Source of the DNA: an uncultured cyanobacterium
GTDB taxonomy: Bacteria > Cyanobacteriota > Cyanobacteriia > Cyanobacteriales > Nostocaceae
Length of the DNA: 64,000 nucleotides
Reading direction: 5' to 3'
NCBI GenBank assembly: GCA_903848645.1
Contig: CAINGU010000041.1
Coordinates: 62,001 to 126,000, forward strand
The notes beneath the pieces are model-generated. The model was not told the origin of the DNA. It ran no database searches and saw nothing but the letters and a program-made list of their open reading frames with translations. The first letter of the stretch is position 1. Each line of letters begins with the position of its first letter. This document shows positions 52,231-62,603 of this stretch, piece after piece. Position numbers and translations under genes: made by a program.

Positions 52231-53403
52231 ATGCTAAATCCCAATCTGGATGAAATCCAGTTGACGAAAGACGACTACGAACGCTACTCCCGCCACTTAA
52301 TTTTGCCAGAAGTGGGCATGGAAGGGCAAAAACGCCTAAAAGCCGCCAGTGTATTGTGTATCGGTACTGGTGGACTAGGTTCACCATTGCTGTTATATCT
52401 TGCAGCAGCAGGTATCGGCAGAATTGGTATTGTTGATTTTGATGTTGTGGATACTTCTAACCTCCAACGTCAAGTTATTCACGGGACATCTTGGGTAGGT
52501 AAACCCAAAATCGAATCAGCAAAAAACCGGATTCATGAAATTAACCCCCATTGTCAGGTTGATTTGTATGAAACTCGTCTGAGTTCCGAAAACGCCCTCG
52601 ATATTATTCGTCCTTACGATATCGTTGTTGATGGCACTGATAACTTCCCGACTCGGTATTTAGTTAACGATGCTTGTGTATTGTTAGATAAACCCAACGT
52701 TTACGGTTCTATCTTCCGTTTTGAAGGACAAGCAACCGTCTTTAACTATGAAGGTGGTCCAAACTATCGTGACTTATATCCCGAACCACCACCACCAGGA
52801 ATGGTTCCTTCCTGTGCTGAAGGTGGTGTTCTGGGAATTTTACCAGGGATGATTGGTATTATTCAAGCCACAGAAACAGTCAAAATCATTCTGGGTAATG
52901 GTACTACCTTGAGTGGTAGACTGGTGCTTTACAACGCCTTGGATATGAAATTCCGGGAGTTAAAACTGCGTCCTAACCCCATCCGTCCAGTTATTGACAA
53001 GCTAATAGATTACGAACAATTTTGTGGGATTCCCCAAGCCAAAGCCGAAGAAGCGAAACAGCAGATGGAAATTCAAGAAATGACAGTCAAGGAATTGAAG
53101 GCGTTATTAGATAGTGGTGCGAAGGACTTTGTGCTGCTAGACGTGCGTAATCCTCATGAGTATGAAATTGCGAAAATTCCTGGTTCTGTGTTAGTCCCGT
53201 TACCAGATATTGAAAATGGTGATGGTGTGGCTAAAGTGAAGGAATTACTCAATGGACACCGTTTAATTGCTCATTGTAAACTGGGTGGACGTTCGGCGAA
53301 AGCCTTGGCTATCCTCAAAGAAGCAGGTATTACTGGTACAAATGTTAAAGGGGGAATTAATGCTTGGAGTCAAGAAGTAGATACTTCTGTTCCTCAGTAT
53401 TAA
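52231..53403 (+). CDS. moeB: MoeB/MoeZ-type E1-like adenylyltransferase with C-terminal rhodanese
   Basis: YSRHLILPEVGMEGQKRLKAASVLCIGTGGLGSPLLLYLAAAGIG; rhodanese LLDVRNPHEYEIAKIPGS and HCKLGGRSAKAL. Confidence 0.92.
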   Translation: MLNPNLDEIQLTKDDYERYSRHLILPEVGMEGQKRLKAASVLCIGTGGLGSPLLLYLAAAGIGRIGIVDFDVVDTSNLQRQVIHGTSWVGKPKIESAKNRIHEINPHCQVDLYETRLSSENALDIIRPYDIVVDGTDNFPTRYLVNDACVLLDKPNVYGSIFRFEGQATVFNYEGGPNYRDLYPEPPPPGMVPSCAEGGVLGILPGMIGIIQATETVKIILGNGTTLSGRLVLYNALDMKFRELKLRPNPIRPVIDKLIDYEQFCGIPQAKAEEAKQQMEIQEMTVKELKALLDSGAKDFVLLDVRNPHEYEIAKIPGSVLVPLPDIENGDGVAKVKELLNGHRLIAHCKLGGRSAKALAILKEAGITGTNVKGGINAWSQEVDTSVPQY

Positions 53404-53474
53404 TACTTCTGCGCCGGATTGTTGGTGATGTTCATAGACATTTCTCTAGTAATCCTCAATCTGATGTAAACAAA

Positions 53475-53509
53475 AAGATACCCGATATTTGAGAGCAGTC
53501 GGGTATCTT
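53475..53509. terminator. Stem-loop downstream of moeB/moeZ
   Basis: AAGATACCCGA ... TCGGGTATCTT. Confidence 0.65.
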
Positions 53510-53976
53510 CTTATTCTAGATATAGAGGAATCTAGTTTAATTTGTATATCTAATTTATACAAAAAAATCTTTAAAAAATACCAAAATTGTACATTACTTA
53601 TACTCTTTTTAAAGAGTAAGATGTCTAAAGTTTGCATAAACTTCATGGAAAATTTAGCATTAGCAGTTTCTAGATAGATGAGGACATCCAGTGATTATAA
53701 AGCATAGCTGTAGCGTGGCGTTAGCCATAGGTCATGTTGCGCTATCAGAAACTCAAAAACTTTCAAGCTTCCTATGACAAGTAAGCTGTTACGCAGCTAA
53801 ATTTGATAACCATAATTTACTTGAACTTTGTGGTGCGGGCATCTTGCCCGCTAGAATTATACAAACTAAATGCACAACAGCTTAACAAGGAATTGAGAGT
53901 AAATTCACTTTCACAAACACAACTTAACTAGCATCTATCGCCACAGTAAATTGCCAAAACAATAATAGATTGCATT

Positions 53977-54693
53977 ATGGATACGCTTTCCACAAACAAT
54001 TCCAAGATTCTGATTGTAGATGACGATTCTAGTGTCCGTAACCTTATTCAGCGTTTCTTGAGTCGGAAATATCAAATAGAATCGGCGGCGGATGGTAAAA
54101 CTGCTCTTGTCTTATTTGAGCAATTTAATCCTGCATTAGTGATTCTAGATTGGAATCTACCAGATGCAAATGGTTATAAACTCTGCCAGGAAATGCAAAG
54201 TCGTACCAATGTTTTAGTAATGATGCTTACCAGTCGCAATGATGAAGCTGATAAAATTAAAGTCCTGGCTGCTGGTGCAGATGATTTTTTAACTAAACCA
54301 TTTAGTTTAGCCGAGGTGGAAGTCCGGGTAGAAGCCCTATTAAGGCGTGTCCGCTATATCCAGCCCACAACCCCACAACGTCTCAATTTTAACCACTTAG
54401 CCATTAATTCAGAAGCGCGAGAGGTAACACTCAATAATAAACCTTTAGCTTTAACTGCTTTGGAATTTAACATCTTACATTTTCTAGCTACCCATCCTGG
54501 ACAAGCATGGAGTCGGACTCAATTGATCCAAAAGATTTGGGGCTGTGACTATGTAGGAGATGGCCGCGTGGTTGATGTGCATATTGGTCAACTACGAAAG
54601 AAAATGGAAACTGATTCTAGTATGCCGGAGTTTATTAAAACGGTGCGGGGTTATGGTTATAAATTTGACCCACCAGAAAACACCAAAGTTTAA
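53977..54693 (+). CDS. OmpR/PhoB-family response regulator
   Basis: ILIVDDDSSVRNLIQRFLSRKY, LVILDWNLPD, FLTKPFSLAEVEVRVEALLRR, winged helix WGCDYVGDGRVVDVHIGQLRKKM. Confidence 0.94.
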   Translation: MDTLSTNNSKILIVDDDSSVRNLIQRFLSRKYQIESAADGKTALVLFEQFNPALVILDWNLPDANGYKLCQEMQSRTNVLVMMLTSRNDEADKIKVLAAGADDFLTKPFSLAEVEVRVEALLRRVRYIQPTTPQRLNFNHLAINSEAREVTLNNKPLALTALEFNILHFLATHPGQAWSRTQLIQKIWGCDYVGDGRVVDVHIGQLRKKMETDSSMPEFIKTVRGYGYKFDPPENTKV

Positions 54694-55121
54694 ACTCTGG
54701 AAAATATGATTGTTGCAATAGCTTAGTAACTTGGTTGAATCCGTGCATTACCTCGTTATTAATCTTCAGATATTGAAGTTAAAGCCAGTCAGGGTTCTGT
54801 CGAGGACGTAAATTACCCATACATTCTAGACAGACCAGACAAATCTAACATCATTTTGAATTCTTTTTAACTCCCTCCTCCCTCCTCCTAACTCGGTGAC
54901 TTCTACTCTTCAGTAAATAAATAGTGGATTTTGCTCAAAAGCGTGCATTTTGTGTAAAGTATATGCAGGTAAACGGCAAAATATCATATTCACTTAGAAA
55001 GAATTGGCTAAAATCTACTTGATAGGTGTTAATTCAATCAGGGTAGAGTCAACAAATTAATAAGGATGCAAATACTGTCAATTTACCGAAAACATCCCTA
55101 GTATAATACTTAGAGGTATCA

Positions 55122-55814
55122 ATGCAGTTTAATAATCTGAACAAAAAAACAAACGAATATAAAGAACTTAAAGAAAAACCTCATTGGCAAGATCCAGCTA
55201 CTAAAGGTACTATTAAAACTCAAGAAAATCCAGTCAATAATAGTACCTTGAGTGATGATGATAATCGTGGTAGAGTAGCAATTTTTATTGATGGCTTAAA
55301 TCTATTTCATGCCGCATTGCAACTAGGAATTGAAATTGACTATGTAAAATTGCTTTGTCGCTTAACTAAAACTTCTCGTTTATTACGTGCCTTCTTCTAC
55401 ACAGGAATGGATAGTGGCAACGAAAAACAACAGGGATTTCTTTTATGGATGCGTCGTAACGGCTATCGTGTAGTTACTAAAGATATGAGTGTAGTTGTAG
55501 ATAATTACAAAAAACCAAATCTGAATGTAGAAATTGCCGTTGATATGATTACCTTAGCACCCTATTATGATACGGCTGTTTTAGTCAGTGGAGATGGAGA
55601 TTTAGCCTATGCTGTCAATGCAGTTAGCAATTTGGGAGCTAGAGTAGAAATAATTGGGTTACAAACCTCTGCTAGTGATAGTGAAGCGCGACTTAGGAAT
55701 CATCTCATTGATGTGGCTGATGAATTTATAGATTTTGATAGTATTAAACAACACATTCAAAAAGATTCTTATATCGGCTATAGTTATCGGACTTCTTCTA
55801 ACCACCAACTTTAA
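55122..55814 (+). CDS. NYN-domain (LabA/DUF88-like) protein
   Basis: VAIFIDGLNLFHAALQLGIEIDYVKLL; AVDMITLAPYYDTAVLVSGDGDLAYAVNAVSNLGARVEIIG. Confidence 0.9.
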   Translation: MQFNNLNKKTNEYKELKEKPHWQDPATKGTIKTQENPVNNSTLSDDDNRGRVAIFIDGLNLFHAALQLGIEIDYVKLLCRLTKTSRLLRAFFYTGMDSGNEKQQGFLLWMRRNGYRVVTKDMSVVVDNYKKPNLNVEIAVDMITLAPYYDTAVLVSGDGDLAYAVNAVSNLGARVEIIGLQTSASDSEARLRNHLIDVADEFIDFDSIKQHIQKDSYIGYSYRTSSNHQL

Positions 55815-56135
55815 ATTTCCACTACCTCACTTTTTGTCACCTTAAATATAAAGTATAGCAACCGCCAAGATGCTTAGAACATCAATTGTTCGTGTCAACG
55901 TACCGTAGACAACAGGGTTTTATTCCTAACTCCTGACGGGCGTGACTCCTGAATTCTGCTGTAATGCTGAATTTTATTTGGCATTTTTTTAATATCTATG
56001 CTATACCAGTGTAGAAATAGCTAATTAACATTAACAAGTATAATCACTATACTCTAAAATCCAGTTTTAGATCAAGTATAATTGCTGATTAATGTGTTTT
56101 TAGCATTCACTTAAAATGTATCTTAAATAGATATA

Positions 56136-56507
56136 TTGGTGAATATATTGGTGAGAACTCATATTATTAAAGGAGTAGGTGGAGTGAATCAAATCCAGTT
56201 AACTTTAGTTATTAGCTATTTGCTAATGACTGCATATTTTTTTACCAATTGGTTAACCTTTTCTCTGCGTCACCCTACATCTTCTCCAGGGGATAAATTT
56301 TTATCCTTTATCATGTTTATCATCACCACTATTCTATGGCCTGTAGTTATTGTTATCTCTTGCTTACAAGTCATCAAAAAAGGCAAATTAGAATTTATGA
56401 CTATACTTCCTGTAATTTTAGCAATATTCGCTTTTAGTATTTCCTACTATTTAAGTTCGGTACATGAACATTGGCTGTGCTATTATGATTTATTTTGCCA
56501 TGTCTAA
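56136..56507 (+). CDS. Small membrane protein, hypothetical
   Basis: Three hydrophobic segments; start uncertain. Confidence 0.55.
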   Translation: MVNILVRTHIIKGVGGVNQIQLTLVISYLLMTAYFFTNWLTFSLRHPTSSPGDKFLSFIMFIITTILWPVVIVISCLQVIKKGKLEFMTILPVILAIFAFSISYYLSSVHEHWLCYYDLFCHV

Positions 56508-56595
56508 ATACCTGTCATAAACAGGGTTTAATTTTGAATTGTTTATTGTTTTTTTTAAGTTTACATCCTGAAACTTGACTCCCTAATTTTCAACT

Positions 56596-56985
56596 TTAAT
56601 CATCTTCATATTCTGCCCAAGAATTAGCAGTTTCTGATACAGCAACCTTAAGTTTTATATCATTTGCTAATCGCTTTTTAGTTTCGTCATAAATATATTT
56701 AGCAATCATCTCAGCCGTTGTTTCATATTCAGGTGGCATCACCTCATTTAAAATACAATGATCTAGCCCTCCCTGAGTCATATCTTTTTTAGCCCAACGT
56801 AAACTTCTAAAATCAGCCACCATAACTGGGTGAGGACAGTATTCTGAAGAATGCAAAGTTGATGATTGCGCTTCAATTCTCACCTTATAAGTATGTCCGT
56901 GCATTCTCCCACAAGGACCATTATAGTCTTTGATATAGTGGGCGCTATCAAATGTAAATTCTGTAATTAGTTTCCATTTTGGCAT
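56596..56985 (-). CDS. queD: 6-carboxytetrahydropterin synthase / QueD-like (PTPS family)
   Basis: EFTFDSAHYIKDYNGPCGRMHGHTYKVRI, LDHCILNEV. Confidence 0.88.
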   Translation of the reverse strand: MPKWKLITEFTFDSAHYIKDYNGPCGRMHGHTYKVRIEAQSSTLHSSEYCPHPVMVADFRSLRWAKKDMTQGGLDHCILNEVMPPEYETTAEMIAKYIYDETKKRLANDIKLKVAVSETANSWAEYEDD

Positions 56986-57000
56986 CTTGATACACTCTTT

Positions 57001-57090
57001 GGTAATTGGTAATTGGTGATTGGTAATTGGTAATTGGGAGAATTCTTCCCCCTATTCCCTGTTCCCTGTTCCCTGTTCCCTGTCCCCTAA
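57001..57090. repeat. Two adjacent heptamer repeat families (TGGTAAT)n and (TTCCCTG)n
   Basis: GGTAATTGGTAATTGGTGATTGGTAATTGG, then TTCCCTGTTCCCTGTTCCCTGTTCCCTG. Confidence 0.85.
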
Positions 57091-57210
57091 ATATGCAATT
57101 TAACCTAAATTTGTACTGACGTTAACTCAATCTTTGCTCACGGGATGTGCCTTGGTTGGAAGATGATGAGTATGAAATTAAAGAAACACAGTATATCTAT
57201 CGGATTATAG

Positions 57211-57744
57211 ATGTATACAGGATTCCAAATGCTTGAAGCTATTGCTGTTGCTGGGCTATTATTGATTCTTGGCGATTTCCTTTCTACCTTCTTCTATCAT
57301 GTACCTGAACACGTTTTTGGTAGTCTCCACCTGACAACTCATCACTCCTGGAAAAAGAATTTCCGTCATTACGCTATTTTAACATTGAATCCCCAGGTAC
57401 TTTTAGATGGGATTTTGGGAGCTTTACCTTATCTACTGGTAGCAGTATGCTTATGGACTTTATCTCCCATTGGCGTAATTTGTGGTTTATTGTTTGGTCA
57501 GTTCCATGTATGGTGGAGACACGTGATTTCTTTAGGGTGGCAAACACCTCAAGCTGTGACGGTTTTGTGTAAATTTTTATTTATTACTACGCCGGAACAA
57601 CACTGGTTACATCATCAAAAAACTAACTTTGGTTTCGGTGATATTTTCACGTTTTTTGACCAACCTGCGAAAATTTGGATGCGTTGGTTACGTTTATCCA
57701 GAATTTATTTGCGCTCTCATGCGGTAACTCACATTTCTGGATAA
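57211..57744 (+). CDS. Membrane protein with His-box motifs, fatty-acid hydroxylase/desaturase-like
   Basis: FFYHVPEHV, LTTHHSWKKNFRHY, TPEQHWLHHQKTNFGFGD; multiple TM segments. Confidence 0.6.
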   Translation: MYTGFQMLEAIAVAGLLLILGDFLSTFFYHVPEHVFGSLHLTTHHSWKKNFRHYAILTLNPQVLLDGILGALPYLLVAVCLWTLSPIGVICGLLFGQFHVWWRHVISLGWQTPQAVTVLCKFLFITTPEQHWLHHQKTNFGFGDIFTFFDQPAKIWMRWLRLSRIYLRSHAVTHISG

Positions 57745-57844
57745 ACTAGATTTTGACTAGAATTACCGACTTGAAATCTTGAGTGTGTCAAAAGTATGGT
57801 TAATTATGGATGTCACCATTTAAACCATACACATTTAAAAATCA

Positions 57845-59932
57845 ATGGTTAATTCTAGTCTTGTTGCCACACTATATGTTAATCCTGTTACGGGAAATGA
57901 TGCTAATACTGGTTCTCGTCCCAGTCCCTTAAAAAGTATTACCCGCGCCCTAAAACAGGCGAAAACATCAACAATTATTCAGTTAGCCAGTGGAACTTAT
58001 GGCACAGCTAATGGAGAGGTATTTCCCCTAGTCATTCCACCGGGAGTATTGGTAGTAGGGAATGAGACAAATAAAGGTCAAGAAATTATCATTTCTGGCA
58101 GTGGGGAATATCAAAGCCCTAGTTTCGGAGTACAGAATATCACTTTACTGTTACTAGGTGATGCTAGTCTCTTAGGTGTGACTGTGATTAATAATTCAGT
58201 CAAAGGTACTGGTGTTTGGATTGAGTCATCAGTTCCTACCATAGCTAATAGTACATTTAAGAACTGTGGTAGAGAAGGAATATTTACCACTGGTAATGCT
58301 AAACCCGGTATTGTGGATAATTTGTTTATTAATAATAAAGTTAGTGGATTAGTCATAGCTAGGAATAGCAAAGGGGAAGTGCTGCGGAATGTATTTGAAA
58401 ATAACGCTTTAGGCATAGCTATTAGTGATTTTGCAGCCCCTTTAGTAGCAAATAATAAACTTTCGGCTAATGGGACAGCGATCGTCCTTTCTCGTGATGC
58501 TAGACCAGTATTACGACGAAACCTTATTGCTAGTAATACCCAAGGTGGCCTTTTAGTTAATGGTAATGCCGTTCCCGATTTAGGCAATCCCCAAGATCCG
58601 GCTGACAACATTTTTCGGGAACAGGGTAAATTTGATTTACAAAATGTCACAGATCAAAAAATCATGTCCGTCGGTAATCAGTTAAGTCCTCCCCAGGTAA
58701 TTGGGGCGATAGACTTCATAGCTGCTACCGCTGACACCCCCAGTCAAATAGGAGTTAGCACCAGGTTTGCTGATTTAGAGGGACATTGGGCGGCAGCTTT
58801 TGTGGAAGCCTTAGTTAGTAAAGATGTGATTAGCGGCTTTCCTGACGGGACTTTTCAACCAGCCACACCGATTACCCGCGCCCAATATGCGGCTTTGATG
58901 ACTAAGACATTTCAACTTCCCCAAAGTAATCAACTAGATAGATTCAAAGATGTGAAATCCGACTTTTGGGCGGCTAAAGCCATAGCCAGTGCTGCGGATA
59001 GAGGCTTTTTGAAAGGCTTTCCTGATGGGACATTCCGACCAGAAAATAACTTAACTAAAATTCAAGCCCTAGTCTCCATTGTTAACGGTTTAAACTTGAG
59101 TGGTGGTAATCCTAACGTCTTAATGATCTACAGCGATCGCGCCCAAATTCCCAGTTATGCTACCAATGCCACCACTGTAGCTACGCAAAAACTTTTAGTA
59201 GTTAATTATCCCCAACCAGACCAATTAGAACCACTGCGAGAAATTACCCGCGCCGAAGTAGCTGTCCTCATTTATCAGACATTAGTGGCCACGGGTCAGG
59301 AAAATCCCCTCCCCTCTGCCTATATTGTCAAACCAGAGACAGAGATTCCCTCATTTTCCGATATTGTCGGACATTGGGCAGAACCATTTATTCGGGCATT
59401 AGTTAGCATGAACTTAACTCAGGGTTTTGCTGATGGCACATACCAACCGGATCAAGCTATGACCCGCGCCCAATATACGGCTTTAATCGCTGCTGCCTTT
59501 AACCCCCCCAGCAAACGCCCGTCACCAGAATTTACAGACATAGCCAAGGATTTTTGGGCAGCTAACGCCATTGAAATAGCAGCCAGAGGCGGTTTTGTGG
59601 GCGGATTTAGCGATCGCACCTTCCGTCCTGCCCAAAACGTCCAACGGCTACAAGTCATAGTCTCCTTGGTCAACGGACTGGGACTTGCGGCAACTACTCA
59701 AAAAACCTTAACCTACATTGACCAAGATAAAATTCCCGAATATGCCCGGACAGCCGTTACTATTGCTACCCAACAAAAAATTATTGTCAATTATCCAGAT
59801 CCCAATTTACTTGCACCAACCAGGGAAGCCACCCGTGCTGAAGTTGCAGCCATGGTCTATCAGGCATTAGTAGCCAGTCAACGCACAAAAGTTATCAACT
59901 CACCTTATATTGTTTTGCAAATCAGCAATTGA
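57845..59932 (+). CDS. DUF1565/beta-helix protein with four SLH domains
   Basis: YVNPVTGNDANTGSRPSPLKSITRALKQA; SLH units FADLEGHWAAAFVEALVSKDVISGFPDGTF, FKDVKSDFWAAKAI, FSDIVGHWAEPFI, FTDIAKDFWAANAI. Confidence 0.9.
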   Translation: MVNSSLVATLYVNPVTGNDANTGSRPSPLKSITRALKQAKTSTIIQLASGTYGTANGEVFPLVIPPGVLVVGNETNKGQEIIISGSGEYQSPSFGVQNITLLLLGDASLLGVTVINNSVKGTGVWIESSVPTIANSTFKNCGREGIFTTGNAKPGIVDNLFINNKVSGLVIARNSKGEVLRNVFENNALGIAISDFAAPLVANNKLSANGTAIVLSRDARPVLRRNLIASNTQGGLLVNGNAVPDLGNPQDPADNIFREQGKFDLQNVTDQKIMSVGNQLSPPQVIGAIDFIAATADTPSQIGVSTRFADLEGHWAAAFVEALVSKDVISGFPDGTFQPATPITRAQYAALMTKTFQLPQSNQLDRFKDVKSDFWAAKAIASAADRGFLKGFPDGTFRPENNLTKIQALVSIVNGLNLSGGNPNVLMIYSDRAQIPSYATNATTVATQKLLVVNYPQPDQLEPLREITRAEVAVLIYQTLVATGQENPLPSAYIVKPETEIPSFSDIVGHWAEPFIRALVSMNLTQGFADGTYQPDQAMTRAQYTALIAAAFNPPSKRPSPEFTDIAKDFWAANAIEIAARGGFVGGFSDRTFRPAQNVQRLQVIVSLVNGLGLAATTQKTLTYIDQDKIPEYARTAVTIATQQKIIVNYPDPNLLAPTREATRAEVAAMVYQALVASQRTKVINSPYIVLQISN

Positions 59933-60060
59933 CAAGTAGAATAAAAAACACTGCCTATCAATTTTGCCGCTGGTGAAAAAACACTCATGTAGCTAAAAAT
60001 ACGTTAGGCTAGATGCGATGGGTGAAATGTTTATACCTATTGCCACAGAACTTATAGCCC

Positions 60061-60741
60061 ATGTTAACAACAGCCCCCGTTACTCAAACTTTTGCGGCTC
60101 CTGCCGAATTAGCAGCTAAGTTATTAACTCACTACAGTTTTGATCTCAATGGATATAATACCAGTGAGTTAATTAGCCGCTGGCAATCAGAATATCCCAT
60201 GCATTGGTTACACTTAGCGGTCATAGAAGCTTTGTATCAAGGTCGTTATAAAGCTATATCTGTCCAACAAATCTTGACCCTTTGGCGACGAAGGGGAGAG
60301 ACAACATATCATTTTAATATGGAATTTGAGCGCATGATTTGTAGCAAATTCCCGGAACGTCTCACTTCTCCCTCTCTACCAGTTTTACCACCACCTAAAC
60401 AGGAGATCAGGACTGAAAAATATAAAAATCCTCAATTATTGCCAGCCGAAGTTAGTTATAAGTACCAAATAAATAATAATTTACAGTCAACCACAGAAAA
60501 TAGGGACTCTGATCAAAAAAATCTCGTCCTGACATCTCCTTCTTTTCAATTAACAGCAGAAGCCACGCAACAGAAAATTGTCGAGAAAATTCCCCCCCAA
60601 CCAACACAACAACTAATGCTACCAGCAACCGCCAATCATCCTCCCATTGGTCAGTTTACTCCCCAAAAGAGCGATCGCACGGAATCCTTCACCTCCAAAC
60701 TCAAAGCCCTCACAGGTGAACACTTGGAGTTTGTATTTTAG
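60061..60741 (+). CDS. Hypothetical cyanobacterial protein
   Basis: Intact ORF; SELISRWQSEYPMHWLHLAVIEALYQGRYKAISVQQILTLWRRRGETTYHFNMEFERMI. Confidence 0.65.
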   Translation: MLTTAPVTQTFAAPAELAAKLLTHYSFDLNGYNTSELISRWQSEYPMHWLHLAVIEALYQGRYKAISVQQILTLWRRRGETTYHFNMEFERMICSKFPERLTSPSLPVLPPPKQEIRTEKYKNPQLLPAEVSYKYQINNNLQSTTENRDSDQKNLVLTSPSFQLTAEATQQKIVEKIPPQPTQQLMLPATANHPPIGQFTPQKSDRTESFTSKLKALTGEHLEFVF

Positions 60742-60742
60742 G

Positions 60743-60780
60743 GAGTCAGTTGTCAGTTGTCGGTTGTCGGTTGTCAGTTA
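60743..60780. repeat. Heptanucleotide tandem repeat (TTGTCAG/TTGTCGG)n
   Basis: GTCAGTTGTCAGTTGTCGGTTGTCGGTTGTCAGTTAC. Confidence 0.85.
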
Positions 60781-62430
60781 CTTGATAGTCTCAATAACTG
60801 CTTTTAAACCTTTGCTATTGAAGATATTAATGGCTTCAGAGGCGCTTTCTTCACTAGTAAATACTCCCACTTGCATCACCTTGTGGCCTTGCCAAACCTT
60901 AGGAAAAGCATCAGTAACTAGAGAGGTGACTAAATTCTGTTGCTGCTGATTTGCAACTAGCACTAGCACTCGAACTCTATAACTGACATTTTGCCCAGTA
61001 GCTATATAACTTTGGGGGGTTGATATTGGGGCTGAATTCTGCCTATTTTGCCCTGCTGCTGCTTGAGGGGCTACAAATTCAATAGCACCTGAATCAAGTT
61101 GCACATAATTAAATTGGGGTAAATCAGCTTGATTATTTGATAATTGTGGCAGTTGATTGGGACGAGGAATGCTTCTAATTCTTAAAGGTGTGACAGTTCT
61201 TTGATGAGGAGAATTGGTAACTGTAGCCGGAGAAAAGGTTATTGGTGTATCGGCTGAATTTGCTGTTGATAAAGGATTAGAACCAGTATTTCTGGCTGTG
61301 GGTGCGCTTAGACCTTGAAGATCCACTTTACCGCTGATGCGATTACTAACCAGATTGTTTCCAGCCGCAGAAATTACCAACTTAGCAGTTTGGGCGTTAA
61401 TATCATAACGGCCATTATTCCGAAATACATTCTTCCCTGGGTCATAACTAAGACCTAAATCTGGTCTAGCTTGGGCTATGACTACTAAACCATCTTCTTT
61501 GTTACCTTGAATAAGATTATTCCTTAACATGGGTGTAGCATTTGCTTGGACAATAATACCCGATCTGTTGTCCTGAATTTGATTACCTACTACTACCGGA
61601 GCGGCATTTTGGGCAACATTAATCCCAAAACCAGTTGCTTGAAAGATATTTTCCCTGATTTCGGGACGAGCATTCCCAGAAATAGTTATGCCATTAGCAC
61701 CATTGCGAACAAAATAATTTTTGCTAATGCTAGGTGTACCATCACCTGTAACAGCAATACCATCTTGGGTACTATTAGCAAATGTATTTTCTCGAACTAC
61801 AACATTGCTGGATTCAATCCATAATCCATAACCACGAGCATTAGAGTTAGTAACAGTGACACCACTTAAACTAGCTTGGTTAGCACCGACAATAGCCACA
61901 TTTTGACCACCAAACCTGCGACTGAGGTATTCACCACCCCCAATAATTGTCACGGTTTTACCTTTATTGTTAATATCGCCTTGAATTGCTACTCCTGGTT
62001 TTAAAATTAAAGGAAATACTTCTCCAGTTTTGGCGCTATATGTACCAGGAGAGAGGATAATTAAACTGTTAGACTGTGATGCTTCTAGTGCTTGGGTAAT
62101 TGTTTGCCAAGGTGCGCTTTCACTCCCATTACCTGTTTTGTCATTTCCCGTGCTTGGGTTGACAAATGATTGGTTAACCTGAGAGATTGTTTTTTCACCT
62201 GGAAGCATTTGTTCTGCTACTGTAGGTATTTGAGCAAGAACACAGCTTGTAGTCAAGATTGTTGTACTTGCCACTCCTAAACTAACTGTTAAACTCAACA
62301 TTGAGAAACTCAGGGAGTTATGCAGGGTATTTACAGATTTGTTGGGAACTATCATTGTTTTTGACACTCCTGAAAACATATAGCAAGAGACAGTGTTAAA
62401 AGTCTTTTTGTGTCTGAGACTGGATATCAA
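60778..62430 (-). CDS. DUF1565/right-handed beta-helix secreted protein
   Basis: FVNPSTGNDKTGNGSESAPWQTITQALEASQ; paralogous to 57845..59932; signal-peptide-like N-terminus. Confidence 0.88.
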   Translation of the reverse strand: MISSLRHKKTFNTVSCYMFSGVSKTMIVPNKSVNTLHNSLSFSMLSLTVSLGVASTTILTTSCVLAQIPTVAEQMLPGEKTISQVNQSFVNPSTGNDKTGNGSESAPWQTITQALEASQSNSLIILSPGTYSAKTGEVFPLILKPGVAIQGDINNKGKTVTIIGGGEYLSRRFGGQNVAIVGANQASLSGVTVTNSNARGYGLWIESSNVVVRENTFANSTQDGIAVTGDGTPSISKNYFVRNGANGITISGNARPEIRENIFQATGFGINVAQNAAPVVVGNQIQDNRSGIIVQANATPMLRNNLIQGNKEDGLVVIAQARPDLGLSYDPGKNVFRNNGRYDINAQTAKLVISAAGNNLVSNRISGKVDLQGLSAPTARNTGSNPLSTANSADTPITFSPATVTNSPHQRTVTPLRIRSIPRPNQLPQLSNNQADLPQFNYVQLDSGAIEFVAPQAAAGQNRQNSAPISTPQSYIATGQNVSYRVRVLVLVANQQQQNLVTSLVTDAFPKVWQGHKVMQVGVFTSEESASEAINIFNSKGLKAVIETIK

Positions 62431-62603
62431 CTGCTACCTGGCAACTGCTATACAATCAATTTTTATACTGTCCAACAGTAGTATGTCCACGATATTACTC
62501 GTCCCTTGACAAATTGACCACAATTAGTTAGCAAATATTTAATAATCAACATAAGAATTAGGCTGGCTATTACGATGAAAGCATTAAAGATGGGGTTTTT
62601 GTA

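Noticed and set aside
57130-57235. Frame reading RDVPWLEDDEYEIKETQYIYRIIDVYRIPNA* upstream of 57211
   Set aside because: Could be a gene remnant, but too short and without a recognised family.
58111-58650. 179-aa minus-strand ORF
   Set aside because: Shadow of the repetitive DUF1565 coding region.
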